Of a stretch of DNA of 64,000 bases, positions 43,591 to 54,779 are shown in pieces. A model generated the notes under the pieces. The model ran no database searches. It worked only from the letters and a program-made list of their open reading frames with translations, and was not told the origin of the DNA. The number at the start of each line of letters is the position of its first letter. The stretch's first letter is position 1. The position numbers and the translations under genes are program-made. The stretch comes from Gordionus sp. m RMFG-2023 (lineage: Eukaryota > Nematomorpha > Gordioida > Chordodea > Parachordodidae): NCBI RefSeq assembly GCF_954871325.1, contig NC_088778.1:17449666-17513665 (forward strand), in the 5' to 3' direction.

Positions 43591-43900
43591 AATATGCACA
43601 ACGCTGTATATATATCGCGAAAAAAATTCTCATAATTTTTTACAATTATAAATATAATATATACATATGTTATACTTACATCTAACAAAATAAATGTATT
43701 ATATAACCAGTGGTATAGAGGGTAAAGATTTTCAAACAAATTTTCACCATAATTTTTCCTTCACCCATAAATATTTAAGTTAAGTAACATATTTTTATAT
43801 AACTTGGTTTATTGCCCTTGAAAAAAGTACGGTTTTGTTTAGTTTTTACCTAATATTTATTTTTAATTTTTGATTTATTATATTTCCATAATGATGCAAT
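43591..43900. other. A+T-rich spacer
   Basis: No feature recognised. Confidence 0.5.
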
Positions 43901-44539
43901 CATAGGCGTAGCAAGGATTTTCCTAAGGGGGGGGGGGGGATTAAAAAATTATTGGGGGGCCTCGCCCCCAGACCCCATTTTGGGAGGGGCCTGGAACAAA
44001 TATAAAATATATTTTTATTAGTTTATATAAAATATAATTAATTATTTGCATATATATTAATAATAAAGCACAGTGGCGTCACTAGGGGGGGGGGGTCGCG
44101 CAGGGGCTCTAGCCCCCTGAAAAATTTGAATAGCCTTCTGAAGCAAAAAAAAAAATTTTTTTAATGGTTCCTTAATATCCCCTTAAACTAAAAAGAACTT
44201 TTTTTGATTGTCCCCTGTTTATTATAATTCTATTAAGTAATATATTGATTTAATTTTATTATTTAAAAATTAATAAGACTATCTAAATTTTATTAGATTA
44301 GATTAATACATATAAATTATATTTTCACTATGTCAGCTTCAATCAAATTCTTTGTTAAAAATAAAATATCAATACCATGCTTAATGTTTAAATATCAATT
44401 AAGCATTAACAGTTGAAGTTTAATTGATTTTTATTAATTAAATTATTATATAACACTAATTAAATAAATATAAAGATTTATTAATTGAAAATTAACAAAT
44501 TTAATATTGTAAGCCGAGTTTAAAATCATTATTTAAATA

Positions 44540-45985
44540 AAATGACTTTGCGATTTAAAAATTTAAGCATTAAAGACTTTATGAAAAAAACTAAAGATAA
44601 AAGTAGTAATAATCTTGAGGACCAAAGAAGAGGATTCAATAATAAAGCTGGTGATGAACAAAGTATATTTTATACAGTTTTTAAAATTCAAACTTTGATT
44701 TAGTTGAAAGACGATTAATTGTAGTTTTAAAAGATATAAATATTGAAAACAAAAATGTTAAAAGAAAGAAAATAGGTAAATAAATTTATATATAAGTCTG
44801 TGTCCAAAATGTTTTGAAAAAATCCTTAAAATTTTCACAAATTAATAACAAAACACTTTGGACATTTAAGTTTTAAAAAATAAAAATTTATTAGTTAATT
44901 ATCTATTTTAATGGAAGGTTTCTTTTTCACTTGATCATAATTGAAGTTATATGTTTTTCCTATTTCCTCCCAAATTCGCCTAATTTCTATAGAATTTCTA
45001 TTTAAGTCATTTTTCACCAGAGTATTAAACAATATTGATTTCTTTAATTTTCAAGTTAAGCAAAAATTGCTTTACAATATATTTTCACCTTTCAGGAGCA
45101 GGACACTAGAAATGGAAAATTTTTTTTAAATTTTTCTATTATAATCACATAAGGTGATGTCAAAATATTAGCTAAATAAAACATAGTAAATATTTTCAAT
45201 AGTCAATATCTTAAAAAATCATACACTATTATTCTTTTTACATTAATAAAGATAATATTGGTTAAATTGTTTACTCAATCATTCTTTCATAATTTGATAA
45301 TTATATATTTAGTTGTTTATCCTAACTTAATAATAAACTATATTTTAATAAAAATGCTAAATAAATTTAGAATAGTTTGCTTATTTATATATATTTTTGA
45401 AAAATGGACACATGGAATATTACTTTTTATATATTATATTTACAAAAATAAATACACTGAAAAGAAATACATTTTAAAATTAATCTTATTTCGATATTAT
45501 GATAAATGAATTAAAAAAAAGATTTTGCCAAGAAAACACAGATATTTTAATAGCTATAAATGCTTTACATCCCTCCTCCCCCTTTTTTTAAATAATGATA
45601 TCATTAAACCATTTATCTTACATTATAATCTTCCTGATCCAATGGAAGAATACATAATATTAAAGGCTTATATTTTAACCTATAATAAAAAACACGAATC
45701 TACGTGTAAATCAATAATAGATTTGATAAAAATCTTACCCATAGATATATTCCCTCGTATATTTAATTGCCTTAAAATTGCGTTAACTATACCTTTTAAT
45801 TCCTGCCGTTTTCAGCATTAAAACGGGTGAAAACATATCTTCGATCGACAATGGGTCAGGAACTATTAAATTCGTTGGCTCTATTGAGCATAGAAAAAAA
45901 TATTATTAATATCATTCCTATAGATCACATTATAGATGAATATGCAATAATAACTAGCCTGCGTAGAGAACTTATTTTATAAATA
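44540..45985 (+). pseudogene. ZMYM-type hAT transposase remnant
   Basis: The N-terminal part MTLRFKNLSIKDFMKKTKD begins at 44541. Most of the core is gone. The C-terminal part is clear: SIIDLIKILPIDIFPRIFNC, LKIALTIPFNSC (45700-45800), then in another frame RFSALKRVKTYLRSTMGQEL followed by LNSLALLSIEK, the usual R-F-S-x-LKR-x-K-TYLRSTM end. Internal deletion and frame changes make it dead. Confidence 0.78.
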
Positions 45986-46369
45986 ATTTAACCTTATAAT
46001 TTTTGAAACGCAATTTTAGGCGTTAGTATCTGCGAGTAAATATATCGTTTAATATTTATTTTATAATTTTTTTTTTCATATCCAAAATTAGCTAAAAGAC
46101 ATGGTGCTTATAAAAAAATTCTTTTTGAGATAGGAAAAAATCAGAAAAAAACAGTAAATGCTTTCTTTTGATATGACCAAAGTTTCTGGAAAATTTAATT
46201 AAAAATATTTGAATACATTGACAATACAATAATATATAAAATCTTAATTGCTTTCATCATATCACTATGGTACTTATTTTCTAGCTCCCAAATTATTTAT
46301 TTCTAATTTGGCACACTTAAATTGTAAATAACTCAAGGCTTCAATATATTTGCATAATTTCTTCCAAAC

Positions 46370-46420
46370 ATAATTTCTACCAAACATAATTTCTTCCAAA
46401 CATAATTTCTTCCAAGATTT
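46370..46420. repeat. Short direct repeats
   Basis: CCAAACATAATTTCT occurs three times with about 20-bp spacing inside the hAT's right half. The surrounding 45.99-47.08 kb is non-coding. Confidence 0.7.
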
Positions 46421-47087
46421 TATGTGTTTTTGCTTTATCAATATATCTAACATACTAGATTTTGATATGAGTTAACATCGTGTATGTCATGGCTATGACT
46501 GCAAATTAACCAGCATCTATTATTTGTGTGGCTATGTAATTTAAGATTATTACTACAGCTGCTGAGAGCATATGATTGCATAATTAAGATGAGCAACAAT
46601 GATCAACTGTCCAGTAGTTTATATAGGATTAAAAATGGAAGATAATCTTTTAGAAATTTAATATCTCACAATAATTTTCTCGATTACTTATCTAGCTTCC
46701 ATCATGTCATCTAAGAGGAAGCTCTAACCACTATATAGTTTTATGATTTGGATTGGTCGTTTATATTCTCTTCTTCAAGAATTGTTGATTTGATTAGGCC
46801 TATAAATTTTTCCTTATTAGTCCATTCTATAAAACTTTGTCTAAAATGGTAAGAGAGAGTTATATTAGTTTCATGACCTTTTGTTAATGTTATTTGCTTA
46901 GAATTATATTACCTTATGGGATTTTTAAAAACATTAACAAATGAGGCATATGTAAGAATTAATTAATTGGTTTTATCACTTGTAATTCTTTAGACGCGAA
47001 ATTTTTTATATCAGCAATTTAAAATACTTTATACTGTAGTAAATCGATTTTGTATTGAAAAATTTGTATAAATGTATTGTTTTAATT

Positions 47088-47280
47088 ATTTATATTCTAG
47101 TTTTAATTATTTATATTCTAGTCTTAATTATTTATATTCTAGTCTTAATGATATTTATAATCTAGTCTTAATGATATTTATATTCTAGTCTTAATGATAT
47201 TTATATTCTAGTCTTAATGATATTTATATTCTAGTCTTAATGATCAATATTCTAGTCTTAATTATTTATATTCTAGTTTA
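47088..47280. repeat. 21-23-bp minisatellite inside the hAT
   Basis: About nine copies of TCTTAATTATTTATATTCTAG and its TCTTAATGATATTTATATTC variant. The array is confined to the right half of the 44071-47472 element. Confidence 0.9.
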
Positions 47281-48521
47281 TTTTGTACGTATAATATAAT
47301 AAAAAACAAAATATGAAAATAAGAATAATCCTTCAAGAGTTTATTAATTTTAAAAATATATTAATATATAACCCGGCCGAAGGCCCGCAAATTAAGAGGT
47401 ATGGGGGGCTTCGCCCCCATAAAATTTTTTTAGTTGAGCCCCCTGAGATTGTAAAGGCTAGCGACGCCCCTGATAAAGCATGGTAATAATTTCTTCTAAA
47501 CAAGTATAAGAAATTTATTTATAAAAAGTAAGTAGACATATAGCTGATATTCCTCTATTATTAGTTACAAAATACTAGGTAAAATTCCACTTTCACAGAC
47601 ACATTTGATTTAGAGAATATATTACAGTTATTAACAAATTTTACTAATCAATGCTCTTGATAATAAATATAGCCAGCATTCAATTATTTAACGCCATCTA
47701 TTTATTTTAAATAAAAATTGATGATATTAAAAATTAATCTTCATATTATTTATCCCACAATGTCTTTAAAAGATATTTTCTGATGTCCTTATCAATATTA
47801 TATAATTTTGTGTAAAATATATAATTCGCTATATTGGTAAAAATTAATTGATTGTCATATGATAATTGATAAAATTAGATATACTGTAAATCTACGACAT
47901 ATAATATTCCACTGTTTGTATTGTGCTTTAATTTTTTTATTTAATTTATGATTTAGTTTTATCAATAATTATATTTTACTTTTATTAAGATAAATAAATT
48001 AAAATTACTCACTTTATAAAAAATTATATTTGATATATTAAATTATTTAGTAACATTTCACTTTTGTCTTAAGACTTATCTTTGGCTTATATTCCATTTC
48101 TTAAAAAACATTTTTGGTTAACTTTTTTTATATAATGCTCTTTTCTAAAAATGTATAAATTATGATGAATTGTTTTATAAAAAAAATATTAACCTTTACA
48201 TTCTTTCTTTCAAATTATTGTTTAAGATAAATGCATACATTTTTGTGGGTCAGTGGAGGGAGGACGAAGTGGGATATTTTTTAGCTTAAAATAATATTCA
48301 CAAAAGGTGATAAATTTCTGAAGGGGGGGGGATTTCCCCTTGCCCCCCCTGGCTACGCCTATGGTTGTATTGGTATATGTAGGTATCCGAAAATAAATTT
48401 TTACTAAAATCAGGTAATGATTATAAATACCTTTATATAATAAGTCTTATTGTAATAAATGAGTTAATCCTGCCTCTAGATCAAATAAATGTTCTTGCAG
48501 GTCTTTAAACATATTGGTGCC

Positions 48522-49125
48522 CAGCGTTTACATGAGCGGTTGGGTTAGGAACAATTTGTGTCCAATTTTTTTTGATGAGGTTAGAGAGTATGAATTAAAA
48601 GGGGATAGACGACTATGGGTAGGATAAAAAAAAAAGCGGGAAAGGGAGGGGGGGTGTAGATTAGATTTTGACGAAATAGGGCAAAATGTATTGCAGTAAA
48701 GATTAATACTTTTATTATAGACCTATTATAATATAATGATATTGTTAAACAACGACCAATTATAGATTGCACACAATCACAGACATTATTTACAAAATAA
48801 AACAATTTGTTCCTATCCTTTTAAAAGTAATATAAAAGGGTTAGTGATAAACTCATATTCATGGAAAACAATATGCTATAATAATGCATTCTTTGTAAAT
48901 GTGAGTTTTTTTTAAAATGAATTGTTCTGAAAAATAACTCTTTTACGTTCACAGTATTTTGGTAGTTGTTAGTGCATTAATAATTTAAATTTTTTTTTTT
49001 TAATTTATGAAGGAACTACTATTTTAATTAAAAAAGCATAATTAATAATGTAGAAGCGGCAAATTAGATGGATAGGTATTGATTTTTGAGGGGCTTCCGG
49101 TAAATATTCTGTCATGTAGACACTG
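48522..49125. mobile_element. MITE (CAGCGTTTACATGA ends)
   Basis: CAGCGTTTACATGAGCGG at 48522 and TCATGTAGACACTG ending 49125, flanked by TTGGTGCC and TTTGTGCC (7 of 8 identical). Shares its first ~430 bp with 50693-51185 and, reversed, with 55944-56509. The 8-bp duplication fits hAT or P type. Confidence 0.85.
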
Positions 49126-49139
49126 TTTGTGCCTAATAT

Positions 49140-50680
49140 TTTTGAAAAAGGCATTCTAATTTTTTAACTACATGTTTTTTAGTCTTTTTCAAAATTCCAG
49201 AATGAGCTCTCTATAATTTATCATAGGGTTAATGCACTTTGTGATGGTAATATGAATCCACCATAGGTATTAATTTCTATTAACATATAATTATTATCCT
49301 TGGCTGAATTACTAATTAAGTATTTTATGCAGATATCACATGTTACTTTTTTTTCTTCAACAAGTTTACGGATAGTTTATCCAAAGATATAGGTAGTAAC
49401 ATTATCAATAAAGGGAGATAGTCGAGGAATGTTTGATATGTCATATGAATGGTTCAATAAAGCTTTTGGTGTGACCATGATTTGGTCATTTTGGAAGTCT
49501 CCACAGATAATATTGGTGTTGTCGAAGGAGATGCCATTTTCAGTCATCGAAGCTCCGAAATGGCATGTAGAACACCATTAACATCAGATCAGCTGTAATG
49601 TAGATGAATAATTCTTGAAGTCACCTCTACTATGTAAACATGAGAAGAAAAATAGATTGTCTTATAATAACTTATACGTTAATTAATATCTACAAAAATA
49701 GGAATAAAAAAGGTTTTATAGGATATTTATAAAATCTTAAATATAAAAATTAATTAGAGTTTAAAAAGGATATTTATAAATAAAATTTGCAGTTTCTTTT
49801 TGGTTTAGGGCCTTTCAATATTTCATCCAAAGCTAGCACACTTTTCGTAGAGGGAATATAACTCTTAATGCATGTTATACGATATACATAGTTTCCCTTT
49901 TCATTTTTCAAGACTAATAAAGTGTTAATACACTTTTCAAAAAAAATATTATAATCTTGAATTGATTTTTAAATAAAGAAGCTTTATTGCTTTCACAATG
50001 GATGTAACGTTAATTCAAATAATGAAACATTCTAGAGGAATTCAAATAAAATATTAGAAGCTTTATTGCTTTCACAATGGATGTAACGTTAATAAACATT
50101 CTAGAGGAATTCAAATAAAATATTAATTTATTAAAATTAAAATTGCAAAAGTTTCACACAGTGCTCAAATCCAGGAATTAGATTTATTAGAAATGCCAAA
50201 CCTTTGCCCACAGAAGTTACCTTAGAAAGTATTTATTTATACATATTAAATATAAATAATTTTACCTTCAAATATTGCTTATAAAATTGAATTTGTGATT
50301 GGCGCAATTTATTCCCCGCTCGCAATCCTATATTCTCTTGCCCAATTTATGACCTAAAAGTTTTAATATAACATAAGAAATTTTATTTTACAAATTACGC
50401 TTCCATCTTTGATGAGTAATTTAGCATCAGCTAGAAGAAAATTTTTAGCAGTTTCATCGTGCGAAAATCATCAATAAGCATATAAACTTTTTCATCTCTA
50501 TTGCTAAGGTGGAGGAAATATAGAATCGAATTTTAAGGATCTAGGCAAGTACCAAGTTGTTCACCCATTCTTTTGTTTGTCCACCTATCACATATCAAAG
50601 CTTTACCGATAATTCCAGTTTCATGAATGTGACGGAGAGCATTCATAACTAAATTTTCCAATAATTGGGAATTAATAGTA
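49140..50680 (-). pseudogene. P-element-like (THAP9-type) transposase remnant
   Basis: Read on the minus strand: LVMNALRHIHETGIIGKALI-CDR near 50640-50580, LRAGNKLRQSQIQFYKQYLK near 50310-50255, NGISFDNTNIICGDFQNDQI near 49545-49485, LNHSYDISNIPRLSPFIDNV then TTYIFG near 49400, and VTCDICIKYLISNSAKDNNY followed by LIEINTYGGFILPSQSAL. The last block matches the P-element C-terminal pattern (C-x-x-C, LI-x-x-x-N-x-GGL-x-PS). Stops and frame changes are common. No P-type ends were recognised. Assignment is from family knowledge, by eye. Confidence 0.65.
49978..50124. repeat. 79-bp tandem duplication in the P-like relic
   Basis: GAAGCTTTATTGCTTTCACA starts at 49978 and again at 50057. The second copy lacks about ten bases. 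Confidence 0.85.
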
Positions 50681-50692
50681 GAAGCTAGGAAG

Positions 50693-51185
50693 CAGTGTCT
50701 ACATGAACGGGGAGGAGGGGGAGGGTACAGTTAGCATCTAATTTTTCTTGAGAGGGTAGGCGCCTTTAATGGGGATGGGATAAATATTTTTTTTTTGGGG
50801 GGGGGGGGGGGTTATCTATTAATTTTGAGATGAAATAGGACAAAATATATTGCTGTAAAAATAAATACTTTATTATAGACCTATTAAAATATAATGATAT
50901 TGCTGATCATCGACCAAATCTATATATTGCAAACATTCATAGACATTATTTTCCAAATAAAATTTTATGATACCCTTTTAAATATAATTTAAAAGGTTTA
51001 CCATTCTCAGCAAGCTCATAATGCTATAAATGCATTCATTGTAAATGAGAGGGTTTTTAATCGAATTCATTATCTAAAAATAATCCTTTATATTCCAAAA
51101 TTTTGATAGTTGGTAGTAAGAGATAAAATAATTTAAGTTATTCTTTTCAAAATTTCTTAAAATAAGTTTTATTATAATTAAATAT
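50693..51185. mobile_element. MITE copy, right end missing
   Basis: Starts CAGTGTCTACATGAACGG and follows the 48522 element for about 450 bp (ATGAAATAGGACAAAATATA, TTTATTATAGACCTATTA). A T10G14 junction lies at 50783-50811. No matching right end was found, so it is truncated. Confidence 0.75.
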
Positions 51186-51452
51186 GTATAATAATTAATA
51201 TTTATCAAAATATATTTTATTGACCCACCAAACAATAAAAAATGTCATAATAGAAAGAATAATTTTTAAGTGCTAGAGCACATAGTCAGAATTCCTAAAT
51301 ATTTTCGAAGTCCGCAAGATTTCTATAATATTTTTAGAACAATATCTGGCCCAATTTTAGGAAACCTTCATGTTAAATATGATGATATTGCTCCCTCTCT
51401 AAATTGAGTATGATTTATAACTTAAAGAATAAATTAATCTGATGTAAAATGC

Positions 51453-51657
51453 TAGTGTTGTTAATAAGCTCGAAAATGAACCTCTTAAGATTATAACTAA
51501 AATAACATTATGTAAACCTAAAGATTCTGCTCATAGCTGGCAGAAATGCTTAGACATTTATTTGCCAAATCTCGATACTTACGTAATATTGTTTTAGCTA
51601 AAATCTTAATCGGACCGTTTTGAAAAATCGGCCAAATTAAATTTTTTAATAAAACAA
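51453..51657. mobile_element. hAT-type MITE (TAGTGTTGTTAA end)
   Basis: TAGTGTTGTTAATAAGCTCG at 51453 and the weaker TTAATAAAACAA ending 51657, flanked by TAAAATGC and TAAAATGA. The inner part shares CTTACGTAATATT with the 40975 copy. Confidence 0.65.
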
Positions 51658-51969
51658 TAAAATGATTTAAACATAATTTATTATATTTTGTTACATTGAA
51701 ACCATCTCTCTTTAAAGCATGGGTACACTTTTGTAGCAATATTTTATTTTTCATAAAAAACCTGCCATAAATAATTTTGACAAAAGAAAATAGATTAATA
51801 ATATAAGTTAAATCATTATATAATATATATTTCATATTATATTTAAGCTTGATAAAAATATAAATCAATATTTAATTTAAGATATCATACTTATGAAAGG
51901 ATTTTGCTTCCTAAACAATATTTTTGGTAGTAGCCATTGCAATATATTAGCATTTTCTTAAAATAAAAA

Positions 51970-52520
51970 AATATATTAAATTTTATAACAGATTTCAAAT
52001 CACATGAAAAATATTTAATTCAGAATGATAAGTATTTTACTATAAAATTATCTAGATAAATTGATAATTCTTATATAATACTCTCTGGTAGGTAAATCTT
52101 TTAGTAATACTCAATGAAAATATAAGACATGTCAAAATTATACAATAAACCTGTCCTCACTTTGATTTTTGTTATTGAATATATAAGTAAAAAATATTTA
52201 ATTGATCTCTTATAAAAAATATTTATTCTAACTTGATTAGTCTAAATAAATTGGAAAATTCTTAAAGATATTTATTGAAAATAATAAATCCTTACTTCTC
52301 TGAATATTTTAATAAAGAGCAGAAAATTTTAAATTATATTCTAATTACTATACAATTTTTATTTTATATTGACTAGTCTATAAAAATTTTTAAAGATTAT
52401 TAAATAATAAACTACAAATGTTAATAAAGAGCAGATAATATTTAATTATATTCTTATCACTATAAAATATATTTTGATTACTCTAAATAAATCTTAAAGA
52501 TATTCTTTAATCAATAATAA
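51970..52520. repeat. Dispersed repeat with an internal period of ~100-135 bp
   Basis: Inverted partner of 43190-43585. Its right half repeats a unit containing TAGTCTAAATAAATT, TCTTAAAGATATT and TTAATAAAGAGCAGA about three times. 52520-52944 is A+T-rich with no recognised feature. Confidence 0.6.
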
Positions 52521-52944
52521 AAATAGTATAACTGTTAAGGTTGGCATGGAGTTAGACAAAGATTAAGAAAGTAATTTTAAAATTTTTATTTATTAAATTT
52601 ATTTAAAAAATATTTAAAAAATATTTAACTAAAAATACAATATAATTCTTCTCTTTATATAGTTTATAATATCAATTTATATAAAAAAAATCTATTAAAT
52701 AATTTATATCAAATTATTGAGTTAATTTTATAAAATGAGAATCAATCTTTTAAGGTTAATGTTGAGTTAATAGTTAACGAAAAATAAATATTAAAAAAAA
52801 TCAATCAGGACGTCTTAACAATAACTATAATTTATTTGCTTTAAATATTTTTATTCATCCTGTAAAACATTATAAATAGATAATAATTAGGAATATAATA
52901 TAAATGTATTTATATATTATAAATATAAAACATAATAAAAATGA

Positions 52945-53178
52945 TGTATTTGTGACAATTTATGTTAAAACTATATTTGTGACGATTTATATTAAAACTT
53001 TATTTCGCATGTTAAAATTACAAAATTACAATCAAAATAAAAATGTGTATATTTATATATAAAAAAGACAAGTATATATAGTTTTAAAGTAATTGAAAAC
53101 ATTTGCATAATAACATTTAGAAAAATTTAAACATGAAAATTAAATTTAATCGCCTGTAACTATTTACACATCTTAACA
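52945..53178 (-). repeat. LTR (3' in element orientation)
   Basis: Plus strand TGTATTTGTGACAATTTATG to CACATCTTAACA. An inner duplication of TTTGTGACRATTTATRTTAA is present in it. Confidence 0.82.
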
Positions 53179-53271
53179 TATCTCTCTCTGAGTAATTCTT
53201 TGCTATTCCAGTTTCTCTTGTTTCTGTCCTATTCATCATCATCTCAACGTCTCATCATACGTCTTTTCTTT

Positions 53272-53355
53272 CATCTCTTTGTTTGTTTTTTGTTCGTCTC
53301 TTTGTTCGTTTTTTGTTCGTCTCTTTGTTCGTTTTTTGTTCGTCTCTTTGTTCGT
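53272..53355. repeat. 23-bp tandem repeat
   Basis: CGTCTCTTTGTTCGTTTTTTGTT repeats about 3.5 times in the interior of the LTR fossil. Confidence 0.88.
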
Positions 53356-53850
53356 TATCATTATCATTTAATGAATTATAGTAGAATAATTATAATAATA
53401 ATCAAATCGAATGTTCCATAATGATAGAATGATAATTGATTTTTTTTTTATTTTTTAATGTGAATTTTTATTATTATTATTATTATTTTTATAGCGTTTT
53501 TTTTTATTATTATTTTTTTTATTTCTTTTTTTTAATATTTATTAAATCGCGTGTTGTTTATAATTTGTTTTTTCAAATAATTTTTGTATTCCTTGACATT
53601 AATTACATAGTCTTTGAAATGACTCGGTAAACGTTTTGCTCTTACATCTCTTTCCCCTCCAAAATTTCTTATCGGTTCCTTCACCGTTACTGTCTCGCAT
53701 GATCTTTTTTTTAATTGGTCTATATGTCTTCTTATTATTTTACAACCAGTGTCTATTCTGTATAATAATTCACTCTCTTTTTCAATGATAATGCCGTTGT
53801 CCCATTTGTTTTCGATGAATGTTTTATACCATACGTTGTCTCCTACCATT

Positions 53851-53897
53851 CACCAGTCTCCCCAGAGGCGAGGGTTCGGATCCCTCCACTGCCACCA
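53851..53897 (+). other. Primer site: copy of the 3' part of a tRNA-Leu with CCA
   Basis: The plus strand carries CAGTCTCCCCAGAGGCG (end of anticodon stem and long variable arm), then the T arm GAGGG-TTCGGAT-CCCTC, the acceptor strand CACTGCC, discriminator A and CCA. The long variable arm and the CTGCCACCA end point to tRNA-Leu. A usual primer site is only about 18 nt, so this extended copy is notable. Confidence 0.8.
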
Positions 53898-53900
53898 TTA

Positions 53901-54140
53901 TGTATTTGTAAAGATTTATGTTAAAACTATATTTATGACGATTTATATTAAAACTTTATTTCGCATGTTGAAATTACAAAAATTACAATTAAAATAAAAA
54001 TGTGTATATTTATATAAAAAAAAGACAAGTATATATAGTTTTAAAGTGATTGAAAACATTTGCATAATAACATTAAAATAAGAAAAATTTAAACATGAAT
54101 TTTAAATTTAATCGCCGGTAACTATTTACACATCTTAACA
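53901..54140 (-). repeat. LTR (5' in element orientation)
   Basis: Closely matches 52945-53178. Three bases (TTA, plus strand) separate it from the tRNA-like primer site. Confidence 0.82.
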
Positions 54141-54267
54141 TATAAGAATATCATGTTTTTTGGTAATAAGTCCAAACTAAAAATGACCACCAGTCACTTC
54201 AATTTTTACCCCTTCAAATTCGATTTTAGCATTCGGCCGTCTTTAATGTTAATGTCATGGAGGTGAC

Positions 54268-54750
54268 AATAGGCGTCACTAGGGAGGGGCGCGCAAGGGC
54301 TCGAGCTCCCTGAAAAATTGAAATAGTTTCCTGAAGTTAAAAAAATATTTCTTTTAATGGCTTCTAAATATCCCCTTGAACTAAAAATAAATTTTTTTGA
54401 TTGCCTCCTGAACGATTTCTTTTATAATTCTATTAAGTAATATATAGATTTAATTTTACTATTTAAAAATTAATGAGACTATCTAAATTTTTAATTAAAT
54501 GAATATTATTTTAACTATTAGATTAGATTAATACAAATAAATTATATTTTAACTATGTCAGCTTGTAATTAAATTCTACGTTAAAAATAGATCAATATCA
54601 CTCACTAAATATTAATTTAGCATTAACAGTTGAAGCTAAATTGACTTTTATTATTTAAATTATAATATAACCATAATTAAATTAATATAATCATTTATTA
54701 ATTGAAAATTAAAAAATTTAATATTATAATTAGCCGAGTTCAAAATTACT
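54268..54750 (+). mobile_element. Left-end fragment of a hAT (44.1-kb family)
   Basis: GGCGTCACTAGGGAGGGGCG and the following ~480 bp match 44071-44530, down to TTAATATTATAATTAGCCGAG. There is no right end. It is cut off where the RT fossil begins. Confidence 0.75.
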
Positions 54751-54779
54751 AATCAACTTTAATATTCAATTTGCCCAAG

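Larger units (their letters stand above)
44071..47472 (+). mobile_element. hAT element (CAGTGGCGTCACTAG ends), nested
   Basis: CAGTGGCGTCACTAG at 44071 and GCTAGCGACGCCCCTG ending 47472, flanked by exact ATAAAGCA (44063-44070, 47473-47480). Its left ~480 bp recur at 54268-54750. Holds a decayed transposase and a private minisatellite. Confidence 0.92.
43901..48363. mobile_element. Non-autonomous hAT-like element (CATAGGCGTAGC ends), split
   Basis: CATAGGCGTAGCAAGG at 43901 and GGCTACGCCTATG ending 48363. Flanks GATGCAAT and GTTGTATT match at 5 of 8 positions, a worn target duplication. Poly-G tracts lie just inside both ends. Without the inner hAT (44071-47472) and its duplicated target it is about 1.05 kb and non-coding. 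Confidence 0.7.
52945..54140 (-). mobile_element. Short LTR retroelement fossil (Ty3/gypsy-like)
   Basis: Two direct repeats (52945-53178 and 53901-54140) that in minus orientation start TGTTAAGATGTG and end CAAATACA serve as LTRs. The interior is only about 720 bp. Next to the right LTR is a primer-site region copied from tRNA-Leu, and next to the left LTR a purine-rich tract. The only coding part left (53532-53849) is the C-terminal end of an integrase (GDNVWYKTF ... RRHIDQLKKR). It has lost most of gag-pol. LTR divergence is modest, suggesting middle age. No target duplication was found. Confidence 0.82.

Noticed and set aside
41300-43600. Reading the CCCTTCAATACTC element as a hAT MITE
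   Set aside because: The flanks are TTAA, not an 8-bp duplication, and the interior encodes a piggyBac core motif.
45258-45509. 83-codon hydrophobic frame in the 44.1-kb hAT
   Set aside because: Composition-driven; lies within a deleted transposase region and has no family resemblance.
53200-53630. Plus-strand Phe/Tyr-rich membrane-like frames
   Set aside because: They follow T-rich and 23-bp repeat DNA inside an LTR fossil; the real coding trace is on the other strand.
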